A stretch of 33,163 nt of DNA from Planctomycetota bacterium (lineage in GTDB: Bacteria > Planctomycetota > UBA11346). The translations under genes were made by a program, and so were the position numbers. The first letter of the stretch is position 1. Every line of letters starts with the position of its first letter. The stretch lies in NCBI GenBank assembly GCA_007693455.1, contig REDP01000155.1, positions 1-33,163 on the forward strand, in the 5' to 3' direction. The notes under the pieces were generated by a model. That model did not search any database and was not told where the DNA came from. It saw nothing but the letters and a program-made list of their open reading frames with translations. Below, piece by piece: positions 6,709-14,809 of the stretch.

Positions 6709-7856
6709 GACAGCTGCTCCATAGCGCGATCAATACTTCGGCAGAGTTGACTGAGGTCTTCGGCGGTATTTTCTGGCCCGAAACTGAAACGGAGCGTTGC
6801 CTGCGCCAGTTTGGGATCGACGCCCATCGCCGCGAGACTGGGGCTGGAATGTTGCTGGCCAGCATGGCAGGCTGAGCCAGTGCTGGCAGCCACCTGAGGC
6901 ATGTGCGCCAAGAGGTTAGCGGCACTTATGCCTGGAAGCGCCACAAAGCTAGTATTGGGCAGGCGTGGGGCGTCAGCCCCATGGATGAGCGCGTTATAAC
7001 GCTTGCACAGGTGTGCTTCCAATTGATCCCGCAGGGTTTGCAAACGCGGCATGTGAGTGAGTCTTTGCGGGCAGTCGGCGCAGGCAGCCCCTAGGGCAGC
7101 AATCTGGAGCACATTTTCACTGCCCGCGCGCAGTCCTCGCTCATGGCCAGCGCCACGAATAAGGGGTGGCAAGGGTATTCCTGGGCGGATCCAGAGCGCT
7201 CCCACACCTTTGGGTGCGCCCAATTTATGTCCGGCAATAGCGAGATAATCAGCATCCAACTGACCAACATTCACTGGGATCTTACCCAGTGATTGGGCAG
7301 CATCGCAGCCCACCAACGTTCCCTGAGCGTGAAAGTGCTGACTCAGGGCTGAGATGGGCTGAATAACCCCTGTTTCGTTATGGGCATGCATCACCATGGC
7401 GAGACGCGGGGCTGCATGGGAAGCGGGTTGCGTATCCTCGACAAGCCCCTGGGCGGTGACCGCAATGCGGCTGAGCGTATGTCCGCGCTGAGCCAAATCG
7501 TGTGCCGGTGTGGTTACTGCTGGGTGCTCAATGGCGCTGATTGCCAGGGGACATCCCGGATACATGCGGGCCACACCGTAGAGGATCTGATTCAGGGACT
7601 CGCTGCCCCCAGAGGTGAAAATAATATCCTCTGCCTGGGCCCCAATGGCACCCGCAACCTGGTGGCGTGCGTCTTCTACGATGGCGCGCGCCTGCCGCCC
7701 GGGCGCATGGCTGGCGCTGGGGTTGGCAAAGCCCTGATCCATGGCCTGGAACATGGCGGCCCGCGCCGCCGCCGACAGGGGTGTGCTACCGTTATGATCC
7801 ACATAGATAAATGCGTGGTGCTGCGAATGCGTGGTTGATGACATACGACAATGCAT
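6705..7856 (-). CDS. NifS/IscS-type cysteine desulfurase (possible selenocysteine lyase)
   Basis: A PLP enzyme of 383 residues. N-terminal YVDHNGSTPLS matches the NifS opening, IEHPAV and AHNETGV follow, and the PLP lysine is Lys211 in AGHKLGAPKG. HERGLRAGSENV is the phosphate-binding region, and the persulfide cysteine is Cys330 in STGSACHAGQ. The long loop around Cys330 puts it with group I (IscS/NifS). Such enzymes release sulfur from cysteine or selenium from selenocysteine. Being the first gene of an operon with the transporter, next to selD, it probably delivers selenide. ATG 7844 (MSSTTH) is an alternative start; neither has a strong ribosome-binding site, which fits control by the structured leader. 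No scaffold protein gene (iscU, sufE) is adjacent. Confidence 0.93.
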   Translation of the reverse strand: MHCRMSSTTHSQHHAFIYVDHNGSTPLSAAARAAMFQAMDQGFANPSASHAPGRQARAIVEDARHQVAGAIGAQAEDIIFTSGGSESLNQILYGVARMYPGCPLAISAIEHPAVTTPAHDLAQRGHTLSRIAVTAQGLVEDTQPASHAAPRLAMVMHAHNETGVIQPISALSQHFHAQGTLVGCDAAQSLGKIPVNVGQLDADYLAIAGHKLGAPKGVGALWIRPGIPLPPLIRGAGHERGLRAGSENVLQIAALGAACADCPQRLTHMPRLQTLRDQLEAHLCKRYNALIHGADAPRLPNTSFVALPGISAANLLAHMPQVAASTGSACHAGQQHSSPSLAAMGVDPKLAQATLRFSFGPENTAEDLSQLCRSIDRAMEQLS

Positions 7857-7876
7857 GCCGAATCACCGGGATCGGG

Positions 7877-7913
7877 CTCTCGTACTGGTGCATGATGTTC
7901 GAGAGATGTCTCG
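7877..7913 (-). promoter_or_regulatory. Mutually exclusive hairpins before the desulfurase start
   Basis: On the minus strand CGAGA (7909-7913) pairs with TCTCG (7900-7904) around a four-base loop. The same TCTCG, extended to CTCTCG, can instead pair with CGAGAG (7877-7882) across a 17-base loop. The two structures exclude each other and lie between the UGA leader frame and the desulfurase start at 7856. This is a switch-like layout. No T-run follows, so control of translation is more likely than termination. Confidence 0.35.
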
Positions 7914-7923
7914 GCCACCTGCG

Positions 7924-7986
7924 TTAATGATCTGTGGGCGACACCCTGCCGACCCCAAGAGCGCACAGTCAACGGCGATACGGCAT
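7924..7986 (-). other. UGA-interrupted leader frame with SECIS-like hairpin (candidate)
   Basis: AAGGAG lies four bases before an ATG (7984-7986) opening MPYRR and then TGA (7969-7971). If the UGA is read as selenocysteine the frame runs 14 more codons to TAA, giving 20 residues. Directly after the UGA, CTGT can pair with ACAG (7965-7968 with 7932-7935). Within this lies an upper stem of GGG/CCC, a single bulged U (7952), then four pairs including one G-U, closing the five-base loop AGGGT (7943-7947). Bacterial SECIS elements have this form: a bulged U, an upper stem of at least four pairs and a loop with G near its 5' end, about 16-37 bases after the UGA (21 here). The sequence features are direct; the role is inference. 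Confidence 0.35.
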
Positions 7987-8017
7987 GACGCTCCTTTCGG
8001 GATCGGGTGCAGGGGGA

Positions 8018-8046
8018 ACCATACCAATAAATCTAGCAGCATCCAA
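8018..8046 (-). promoter_or_regulatory. Candidate promoter of the selenium transport operon
   Basis: On the minus strand TTGGAT (8041-8046) and TATGGT (8018-8023) are separated by 17 bases. Transcription from here would give a leader of about 155 bases before the desulfurase, containing the UGA leader frame about 25 bases in. The boxes are imperfect (three and four of six bases). The rest of the 295-base gap between 7857 and the terminator at 8152 shows no other gene. Confidence 0.3.
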
Positions 8047-8151
8047 TCTAATGTCATTGATGGAAAACGCCACAGCCCACGGTGTTTCACGGCGGCCCAA
8101 AGCATGTCATTAATAAGGATGGTCCGCTTTGCGGGAGCATGTTTATAGATC

Positions 8152-8189
8152 AAAAAAAACGCCCCAGCATTAGCGGGGCGTTTTTTTTT
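8152..8189. terminator. Bidirectional intrinsic terminator
   Basis: Eight A residues, the stem CGCCCC/GGGGCG with a nine-base loop, and nine T residues form a symmetrical terminator. It lies 41 bases past the stop of the isomerase-like gene on the minus strand and insulates it from the selenium operon. It can work in both directions. Confidence 0.92.
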
Positions 8190-8229
8190 GGGGGGGTCGG
8201 GATGTCAGTGATCCCAGTGGTAAGCTGTG

Positions 8230-9963
8230 CTAGTGGCCAGCAAGGCGGAGTTTGGCTTCGGTTTCACCGCCGGAGATACGGTAGAGCATGGGAGCCATGC
8301 GATCCAGGCCTTCACTAAAGTCAGGCGTGTTTTCCCAACGGAAGTTGAGGACGTTAGTGAAATCCGAGAACCATTGCCAGCGGCGACGGGGAAGATTTTG
8401 CACCATGTGCATATGGTTGGCTGGGCAGCCATATTTGGTAATGGAGGCCGGCACGTGTTCAAAGGTAACCCAGGTATGCGGCCAGGTGTAGCTGCTGGCA
8501 TGGCAGAAGGCTTCGGCAATCTCGCTGGGCAGTTCCACCGATTGGGCTTCGTCTTGAATCATGGTGAAGGTGCCAGTCAGTTCCGAATAGGCCAGACGAC
8601 CGGCTTGGCATTGGATACCACCGGGGGAAATATACCCGGTAGAGAAGCCGCCGCCGGGGAAGTAATGCTTGAAGACCTCAAACAGGTAGGAGTCCTCAGC
8701 CCAGTCCAGTGACCCGGAGCCAGAGTTATCCATGTCGATGGTGCCGCGTTGCATGTAGGCGGCATTGGGATCCAGGGTGATGCCCAGCTCATCAGCTTTC
8801 TTTTGGATCTCCCAGGGTTCGTACACTTTACGATAGTCGGCAAAGAGAATGGGTTCGCCGCCGGTAAGGGCTGCGTAGCAGATCATGGTGAGGAGACCTT
8901 GCAGGTCATTCTCGGTGGCAAAGGGAATGGCCGCCTTTTTGCCACGATGATCGAAGGTGGAGTTAAAGAGCGCTTCGGCAATATCGGCACAAGCCATGGG
9001 CGTGCCGGTAAGGTCTGACCCCCAGGCCAATTGACTGGTCCAGCCACCGCCAATGCAGTTGAGTTGGGCCATGCGATCGCGCAAGGTGAGATAGAGTTTG
9101 AGCTCTTCTTTGAGTTTTTCCTGGTGCAGCTTGGAGAGCTTGGGCGCCGGATGTTTCTGGGGGTTGCTATAGATATCCAAGCCCTTGGCGCACAGGCCTT
9201 CGGTATCGGTATAGATTTTATTTTTCCACTGCACTTGCGTGACCCAGTGGTAGAGCTCTTTGAGCTCTTCTTTATCAAAGCCTTTGTCATCACGCAGCAT
9301 ATCCGAGAAGATCTTCATGGATTCACGCACGCTCTCTAGGCCAAAATGCTTGCGCGCCGCATGCACGTGGTTGAGCGCGGTTTCCATTTGCATGGAGTCC
9401 ACATCGGAGGCGAAAAAGCGCTTGCCGCGGAGGTAGGAGGCGGCTGCCATGGCCCAACCCAGGTCAAGAATCTCGGTTTTGGTGGCGGGATCAAACTCAG
9501 GATCTTGTCCCACTTCGGGCATGGTGCCGATAATCGCTGGGCAGAGAATGCCCGTTTGCGCATAGGCACCCACCACTGCGTCAACACCCACCACCCCAGG
9601 CTTGGGGGCGTTATTGCCAGCAATACAGGCAATGGGGGTATTACGGGGGAATTGGGCGCTTAAGGCGATGGCAGTTTTGCCGGGGTAAAACCAGGTGTCG
9701 GGAACGATAATTAAGGCTTCGACGCCGGCCTTTTTAAAGGAGGCGGCCACTTCGTCGGCTTGCGCTTCGGTTTCGACGGTGCGATCGGCTACAAAGATAC
9801 CAGGCTTGGCATGACCACACAGGCGAATGCTTTTGAGCACCTTGGCAGTCATGGTAACGATATTGAGCGCCCGTTCACGACTGGGGTCATCAATACGTGG
9901 GTCGCAGGGGGCAAACAGGCCAATGGTGGGGGCTCCGGGGCTGGGCTTTTGCAAATACGCCAT
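8230..9963 (-). CDS. L-fucose isomerase-like protein
   Basis: This 577-residue protein is close in length to FucI and follows its layout. It has an N-terminal Rossmann-like domain (GLFAPCDPRIDD, IVPDTWFYPG, VGAYAQTGI) and a second domain (LRGKRFFASDVDSMQ). The active-site region has ADIAEALFNSTFDHRG, FATEND with Glu351, LFADYR with Asp376, and a C-terminal CPANHMHM with His517. These correspond to the Mn-binding Glu/Asp/His of E. coli FucI. It would interconvert an aldose and a ketose in the cytoplasm, but the true sugar is unknown. No fuculokinase, aldolase or sugar transporter is nearby. ATG 9961-9963 is chosen over upstream frames because AAGGAG lies ten bases before it. It has its own terminator. 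Confidence 0.85.
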   Translation of the reverse strand: MAYLQKPSPGAPTIGLFAPCDPRIDDPSRERALNIVTMTAKVLKSIRLCGHAKPGIFVADRTVETEAQADEVAASFKKAGVEALIIVPDTWFYPGKTAIALSAQFPRNTPIACIAGNNAPKPGVVGVDAVVGAYAQTGILCPAIIGTMPEVGQDPEFDPATKTEILDLGWAMAAASYLRGKRFFASDVDSMQMETALNHVHAARKHFGLESVRESMKIFSDMLRDDKGFDKEELKELYHWVTQVQWKNKIYTDTEGLCAKGLDIYSNPQKHPAPKLSKLHQEKLKEELKLYLTLRDRMAQLNCIGGGWTSQLAWGSDLTGTPMACADIAEALFNSTFDHRGKKAAIPFATENDLQGLLTMICYAALTGGEPILFADYRKVYEPWEIQKKADELGITLDPNAAYMQRGTIDMDNSGSGSLDWAEDSYLFEVFKHYFPGGGFSTGYISPGGIQCQAGRLAYSELTGTFTMIQDEAQSVELPSEIAEAFCHASSYTWPHTWVTFEHVPASITKYGCPANHMHMVQNLPRRRWQWFSDFTNVLNFRWENTPDFSEGLDRMAPMLYRISGGETEAKLRLAGH

Positions 9964-10111
9964 GGTCGATGGACTCCTTGTATGGTGTACGTGAGGTATG
10001 TGGGCTGCCATTCTCGCGATCATGGACAACCAGCGTCTTGTATGCGATGGTCTCGGTGGCCACGCCGATGCCAGTATCAACTGACCCTACTTGCACGAGG
10101 TCTTTCAGTCA

Positions 10112-10134
10112 CTCAAGGACGCAATCCTCGTGAG
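10112..10134. repeat. Intergenic hairpin after the BCCT gene
   Basis: CTCA-AGGA-cgcaa-TCCT-cg-TGAG forms an eight-bp stem with a two-base bulge in the 182-base gap between the transporter stop and the isomerase-like start. No T-run follows on either strand. It may be a Rho-type stop or mRNA-end structure. I see no clear promoter for the isomerase-like gene in the gap. Confidence 0.4.
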
Positions 10135-10145
10135 CCCACGACGCC

Positions 10146-12131
10146 TTAGCCGTCATCGCGTACTTGGTCAAGAAAATGGAGATGGCGCTCGTATTGATCG
10201 AGAACGTCACTCAAAATTTGTTCACGTCGCCACCCCATGATGTCGTAGCCTTGCCCGCCTTCGCGGAGGAATACTTCGGCGCGATAGAAACGCGGTTCAT
10301 TCTTGGCGTCAATGCGTAAACGGGCAAAGGAAGGAGGGGTATACGACACCGGTTTTATGGCGTAGAAAAAATCCATTTCCTCGCCATGTGCCACTTCCAC
10401 CCAAACTTGCCCATCGTCATCGCCATGTACCTGGGCTGTAAGCCCTTCCTTATGCCATTCATTGGCAATGTCCTGTAAAGCAGGCCGTACCATATCAGAG
10501 AGAAAGGCCATGACATCACGTTGCTCTGGCTGACGGGTTACGGTGCGCAGGCGTTCTTGCCACGATACGGGCGATGTGGGGCTTTTGGGCATAACCATGG
10601 CGCGCTCAAGGCTAACACGTTTATTGGCTTCCAGTCGCAGTGCACGAAACAGGCCCCAGCACATAAAACACATAATAACGGTAAATGGCAGAGCACTGGC
10701 GATGGTCGCAGTTTGTAGGGCGACAAGGCCGCCAGCAATCAAGAGTACGGCAGCTACGGTGCCTTCGAGTCCTGCCCAAAACAGGCGCTGCCAGACAGGA
10801 GACTGCTCTTCACCGCCACTGGTCAGCATATCTACGACTAATGATCCTGAGTCAGAGGAGGTGACAAAGAAGGTGATGACCAAAATCGTGGCAGCACCTG
10901 ATACCACTGTGGCAAAGGGGAAGTGCTCTAAAAAGGCGAAGAGGGCAATCGCGGGGTTATCGTTGGCCTGATGCATGAGACTCTCATAGCCTTGCGCAAT
11001 GATGAGATGCAGGGCCGTATCGCCAAAGATGGTCATCCACGCCAAGGTAAAGCCAAGGGGGACAAGCAGGACGCCCACAATAAATTCACGGATGGTGCGT
11101 CCGCGCGAGACACGAGCGATAAACATGCCAACAAAAGGTGACCAGGCTATCCACCATCCCCAATAAAAAATGGTCCAACCACCGATCCAATCGGTGGGTT
11201 CGCGGGCATACAAATTGAAGGTCATACTAAAGATATGGGAGACATAGTCGCCAGTATTTTGTACCAAGGTTTGTAAAAGGAGAACGGTTGGTCCCATAAT
11301 CAATACAAACAGCATCAGGGCAATCGCAAGTACCAGATTGAGTTCGGAGATGCGTTTGATGCCTCCATTAAGACCCATGCCAACGGAAACCGCCGCCAAA
11401 AGAGTAATGCCTGCAATCAGCCATACTTGTATGCCAGTTGATTCGCTTACCCCAAAAAGGTGATGCAAGCCAGCGTTGACTTGCTGTACTCCGACGCCCA
11501 AGGAAGTGGCAACTCCAAAAATAGTTCCAAGTACAGCGAAGGTATCAACTGCATGGCCAATAGGGCTATAGATACGGTCGCCAATAAGCGGATAAAAAGC
11601 TGAACGAATGGTTAGGGGGAGGTCGTGACGAAAAGCAAAGTAGGCCAGCGATAAGGCGACCACAGCATAGATAGCCCAGGCGTGAATACCCCAGTGAAAA
11701 AAGGTCAGACGTATTGCTTGACGGGCAGCATCGATGGTTTGACCATCGCCTTGAGGCGGCGAATGATAATGCATGACTGGTTCGGCTACGCCGTAAAACA
11801 TGAGGCCGATACCCATGCCCGCACTAAAGAGCATGGCAAACCATGATTTGTAACTATAGTCAGGGGATGCGTGATCTGGCCCAAGTTTGATGTCGCCCAT
11901 GCGTGATAGTGCAATAAGAGCAACAAACACCAAGAAAGCGGCTACCGCTAAAACGTAAAACCACCCCACATGATGGACGATCCATGCTTACAGATGAGCC
12001 ATCCATACTTGCAGAGAATCAGGGATAAAGATGGCTACAATGACTAGCGTTAGGGTCAAAGCCAGTGATGTTATAAAAACTGGTGGATTAATCACGTACC
12101 ACGATTGCGCATGAGACTTGGGGTCACTCAT
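10146..12131 (-). pseudogene. BCCT-family transporter (BetT-like), interrupted by in-frame TAA
   Basis: A sodium- or proton-coupled betaine/choline/carnitine transporter. From ATG 12129-12131, with AGGA eight bases upstream, the frame reads INPPVFITSLAL and a first membrane helix. It then meets TAA at codon 48 (11988-11990) and continues without shift as AWIVHHVGWFYVLAVAAF through the whole BCCT core to 10146. FSAGMGIGLMFYGVAEP and the family signature GGWTIFYWGWWIAW are intact. A cytoplasmic tail of about 130 residues resembles that of BetT. The open part alone (GTG 11967-11969, 607 residues) would lack the first helix. A recent nonsense mutation, a sequencing error, or internal initiation could each explain this. 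Everything except the stop looks functional. Substrate is unassigned. Confidence 0.85.
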
Positions 12132-12179
12132 AACCGTATTCCTGTAGGCAGGGTGTGCCTAGCGAGACGATGGGGGTGC

Positions 12180-13538
12180 TTATTTGCCTGATACCCAGGG
12201 ATCGTGGAATGGTTCCTGGGGCCGCTCGATCTGGCAATGGTCATTGTCTGCCAGCTCTGTCAGCAGCCGATCGTCAGCACGAATAGTAAGGAGGGCATCA
12301 TTGCCGACAAAATCCTCTTCAACTACTTGGGCACGTCCACGAATGAAGGCGTACAAAGCACCATCGCCGGCAGAAAAACGCACCCGTACGACCTCTTCGC
12401 GATTGTTGACAAAGCGCAAGATTTCGTTTTTAAGTTCATCCAGGCCGTCTCCATGTTTAGCGCTGATCATGACCGATCCAGGGTAGCGCTTGCGAAAAGC
12501 CAGGGTTAAGGTTTGTGAGTGCGGCTGATCGCATTTGTTGAACACCATAATGGTGGGGATGTCAACCGCGCCGATATCGCTTAAGACTGATTCTACGGCA
12601 TGAATATGCTCTTCCATGCTTGGTTGCGAAGCATCTACCACATGAAGGAGTAAGTTTGCTTCCACTACTTCTGCCAAAGTTGCATGAAAGGAGGCCACTA
12701 GTTTGTGCGGCAGATTGCGAATAAATCCCACCGTATCCGAAAGCACAATGTCATGATGGTGATCAAGATCAAGACGAGAGGTGCGGGTATCCAGGGTGGC
12801 AAAGAGGCGATCTTGCGCCAATACATCGCTATCAGTTAGCGCATTCATAACCGTGGACTTGCCTGCGTTGGTATAGCCAACCAGGGCGATCTTGACGCAA
12901 TTATCGCGCGCGGCGATGGTGCGCTCCTTGCGATCTTCAATGGTTTTGAGTTTTGCTTTTAGGTCAGCAATGCGTAGATCGACAAGGCGACGATCGGTTT
13001 CCAGCTGTTTTTCGCCAGGACCGCGCATGTTCATGCCCGCTTTGATACGGTCGAGGTGGCTCCAGAGGCGCTTGAGACGCGAACGATTGTGCTCCAACTG
13101 GGCCAGTTCTACCGCCAGCATGCTTTGGTGGGTACGCGCTCCGAGGGCGAAAATATGGAGAATTAAGGCCGTATAGTCGACCACCTTGATTTCTAGGAGT
13201 TTTTCCAGGTTTCGTTCCTGGGAAGGGGTAAGGCTGACGTCAAAGACCACCTCAAGGGCTTCATGGTCTTCGACCAAATCCCATATTTCCTTGGCTTTTC
13301 CCGAACCGATATAAGTGGATTTGACGGGGCGTGCAAGGTGCTGCCGCGCGACAGCCACCACCTCACACCCTGCTGTATCCAATAGGGCACGCATCTCGTC
13401 TTCGCGCTCTTGCTCGAGATCACGCTGTGCTGGCGGTACGGTAAGCACCAGGACTACGGGCAGACGTTCGTCATCATTGCGACGTTGGGTCGCGGCCTTG
13501 GTGGCTTGTGGTGGTGCGTGTCGCGGAGGCGAACCCAT
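12180..13538 (-). CDS. hflX: GTPase HflX
   Basis: A ribosome-associated GTPase of 452 residues that splits or rescues stalled 70S ribosomes. The N-terminal HflX domain covers about residues 28-200 (YIGSGKAKEI, VVFDVSLTPSQERNLE, and the helical arm ending MRGPGEKQLETDRR). G1 is GYTNAGKS (221-228), G3 is DTVGFIR (268-274) and G4 is NKCD (334-337). A C-terminal domain follows. ATG 13536-13538 is preferred; an ATG 16 codons earlier would overlap birA by 41 bases. The last sense codons of birA supply the purine-rich AGAGGG upstream. It is the distal gene of the rpsU-birA-hflX run, with the broken BCCT gene 48 bases downstream. Confidence 0.95.
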   Translation of the reverse strand: MGSPPRHAPPQATKAATQRRNDDERLPVVLVLTVPPAQRDLEQEREDEMRALLDTAGCEVVAVARQHLARPVKSTYIGSGKAKEIWDLVEDHEALEVVFDVSLTPSQERNLEKLLEIKVVDYTALILHIFALGARTHQSMLAVELAQLEHNRSRLKRLWSHLDRIKAGMNMRGPGEKQLETDRRLVDLRIADLKAKLKTIEDRKERTIAARDNCVKIALVGYTNAGKSTVMNALTDSDVLAQDRLFATLDTRTSRLDLDHHHDIVLSDTVGFIRNLPHKLVASFHATLAEVVEANLLLHVVDASQPSMEEHIHAVESVLSDIGAVDIPTIMVFNKCDQPHSQTLTLAFRKRYPGSVMISAKHGDGLDELKNEILRFVNNREEVVRVRFSAGDGALYAFIRGRAQVVEEDFVGNDALLTIRADDRLLTELADNDHCQIERPQEPFHDPWVSGK

Positions 13539-13545
13539 ACGTTTT

Positions 13546-14316
13546 TTAGCCCTCTTGGGGAATAGCGGGAAGCTGAATGCGCCCACCGCTTACGGTAAGA
13601 TGCCCACCGTCTGGTTGGGTGAGGAGAAGATGACCGTGGTCGTCTATGCCTGCAGCATATCCCTGAAAGTGTCGTTGGCCATCTATGATATGTATATAAC
13701 TGCCGAACAGATAGTCGTGTTGACGTATGCGCTCAAGCAAAGCCTGCCAGCGACCGTGGTTTAACAGAGCCGCACCCTGCAAGAGCAGGTCACGAACTGC
13801 TGCGATAAAGCCAAGTTCATCTCCAGCATGGATGCCATGGGCGTGGAGACTGCTTGCGGGCATAGCGTTCTCTCCTAAGGCGAGGCTTTCTATGTCGGGC
13901 GAAAGGTTGCAGCCAAGCCCCACTACCACCCGCAGGAGCGGCGATCGCGTGGAGCGACCCTCGCAAAGAATGCCAGCAACTTTGGCTTCACCGAGCATGA
14001 CATCGTTGGGCCACTTGAGTTGACAGCGTGTGGCGATGGCGGCGGCTTTGGCGCGATCATTGATGGTATCAGCTACAGCCAGTCCAGCTACGAGGCTCAG
14101 CTGAGCAGCGGATGCTTGGCGAACATCAATGATAAACGAGCAGGTCACAACGCCCTGTGGACTATGCCATATTCGGCCATGTTGACCGCGACCAGCAGTC
14201 TGTTGCGGGGTGTATACAACGGTGCCGTGATCAAGGGCATCAAGGTGGTCAAGTGCCCAAGAGTTGGTGCTGGCCAGCGAAGCATGTCTGATCAGCCAAT
14301 GGGGGTCTGAGAGCAC
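13546..14316 (-). CDS. birA: Biotin-[acetyl-CoA-carboxylase] ligase
   Basis: Attaches biotin to the carboxyl-carrier protein through biotinyl-AMP. The 256-residue protein has the catalytic loop GRGQHGR (42-48), KWPNDV with Lys101 and KVAGIL. A short SH3-like C-terminal domain follows (YLFGSYIHIIDG onwards). There is no N-terminal helix-turn-helix, so it is a monofunctional ligase without repressor role. The start appears to be GTG (14314-14316) with no obvious ribosome-binding site, so the exact start is uncertain. It lies 83 bases after rpsU and seven bases before hflX. Confidence 0.92.
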   Translation of the reverse strand: MLSDPHWLIRHASLASTNSWALDHLDALDHGTVVYTPQQTAGRGQHGRIWHSPQGVVTCSFIIDVRQASAAQLSLVAGLAVADTINDRAKAAAIATRCQLKWPNDVMLGEAKVAGILCEGRSTRSPLLRVVVGLGCNLSPDIESLALGENAMPASSLHAHGIHAGDELGFIAAVRDLLLQGAALLNHGRWQALLERIRQHDYLFGSYIHIIDGQRHFQGYAAGIDDHGHLLLTQPDGGHLTVSGGRIQLPAIPQEG

Positions 14317-14333
14317 TATCTATGCCCATTGTC

Positions 14334-14364
14334 CAGCCCCGCTGTTGCTGCGAACACGGGGCTG
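14334..14364. repeat. GC-rich hairpin between rpsU and birA
   Basis: CAGCCCCG and CGGGGCTG form an eight-bp stem around a 15-base loop, in the 83-base gap after rpsU. No T-run follows on the minus strand. It may protect the rpsU mRNA end or reduce readthrough into birA, but is not a standard intrinsic terminator. Confidence 0.45.
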
Positions 14365-14399
14365 ACAAGGGGGGAGGAGCGGCGTACCACTAGGAGCAA

Positions 14400-14591
14400 T
14401 TAGACGGCGAGTCGCTCTGCCTGCAAACGCTTTGTGAGCTTGCGGAGTTCGCGCCGACGCCGTTCGCTGGGCTTGTCGTAAAACATACATTTCTTTATGT
14501 CCTTGGTAAGACCTTCTTTTTCGCAGCGTTTCTTGAAACGGCGTAGGGTCTTTTCCAGGGGTTCCCCATTACGGACTTCGACACGGATCAT
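14400..14591 (-). CDS. rpsU: 30S ribosomal protein bS21
   Basis: A 63-residue basic protein with the full bS21 pattern. VRNGEPLEKTLRRFKK is at the N-terminus, a central KKCMFYDKPSERRRREL follows and the tail is Lys/Arg-rich. It binds the 30S platform near the anti-Shine-Dalgarno end of 16S rRNA. AAGGAG lies four bases before the ATG. The 218 bases upstream, to the VOC gene, hold no gene I can support and no convincing promoter. A frame there overlapping the VOC gene looks accidental. Confidence 0.97.
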   Translation of the reverse strand: MIRVEVRNGEPLEKTLRRFKKRCEKEGLTKDIKKCMFYDKPSERRRRELRKLTKRLQAERLAV

Positions 14592-14809
14592 AGCACTCCT
14601 TCGTTCATAGCGTGGGCGTGGGATTCTTGACTACTAAGCGAAAAGGCAAGAGGTGATTTTGGGACTGAGGGGTATGGCTGCTCAAGGCGAGCGTAAAAAA
14701 GAAAGTGTTCGTTGCGCGTAGCAGCGTGCTTGTGTCGCCAAGAAAAGATGTCCATTGGTTTTTGGTAATTAGGAAATTGCCGATATCGTGGGCTTTCATA
14801 GAATGGGGC

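Noticed and set aside
7863-8153. A 96-residue frame in the selenium-operon leader
   Set aside because: It begins at the terminator, has no ribosome-binding site and no recognisable pattern. The UGA leader frame and hairpins explain the region better.
9890-10096. A 68-residue minus-strand frame overlapping the isomerase-like start
   Set aside because: It overlaps the well-supported gene start in another frame and shows no recognisable sequence.
11988-11990. Selenocysteine or other recoding at the BCCT internal stop
   Set aside because: The codon is TAA, not TGA, and family members have an ordinary residue there.
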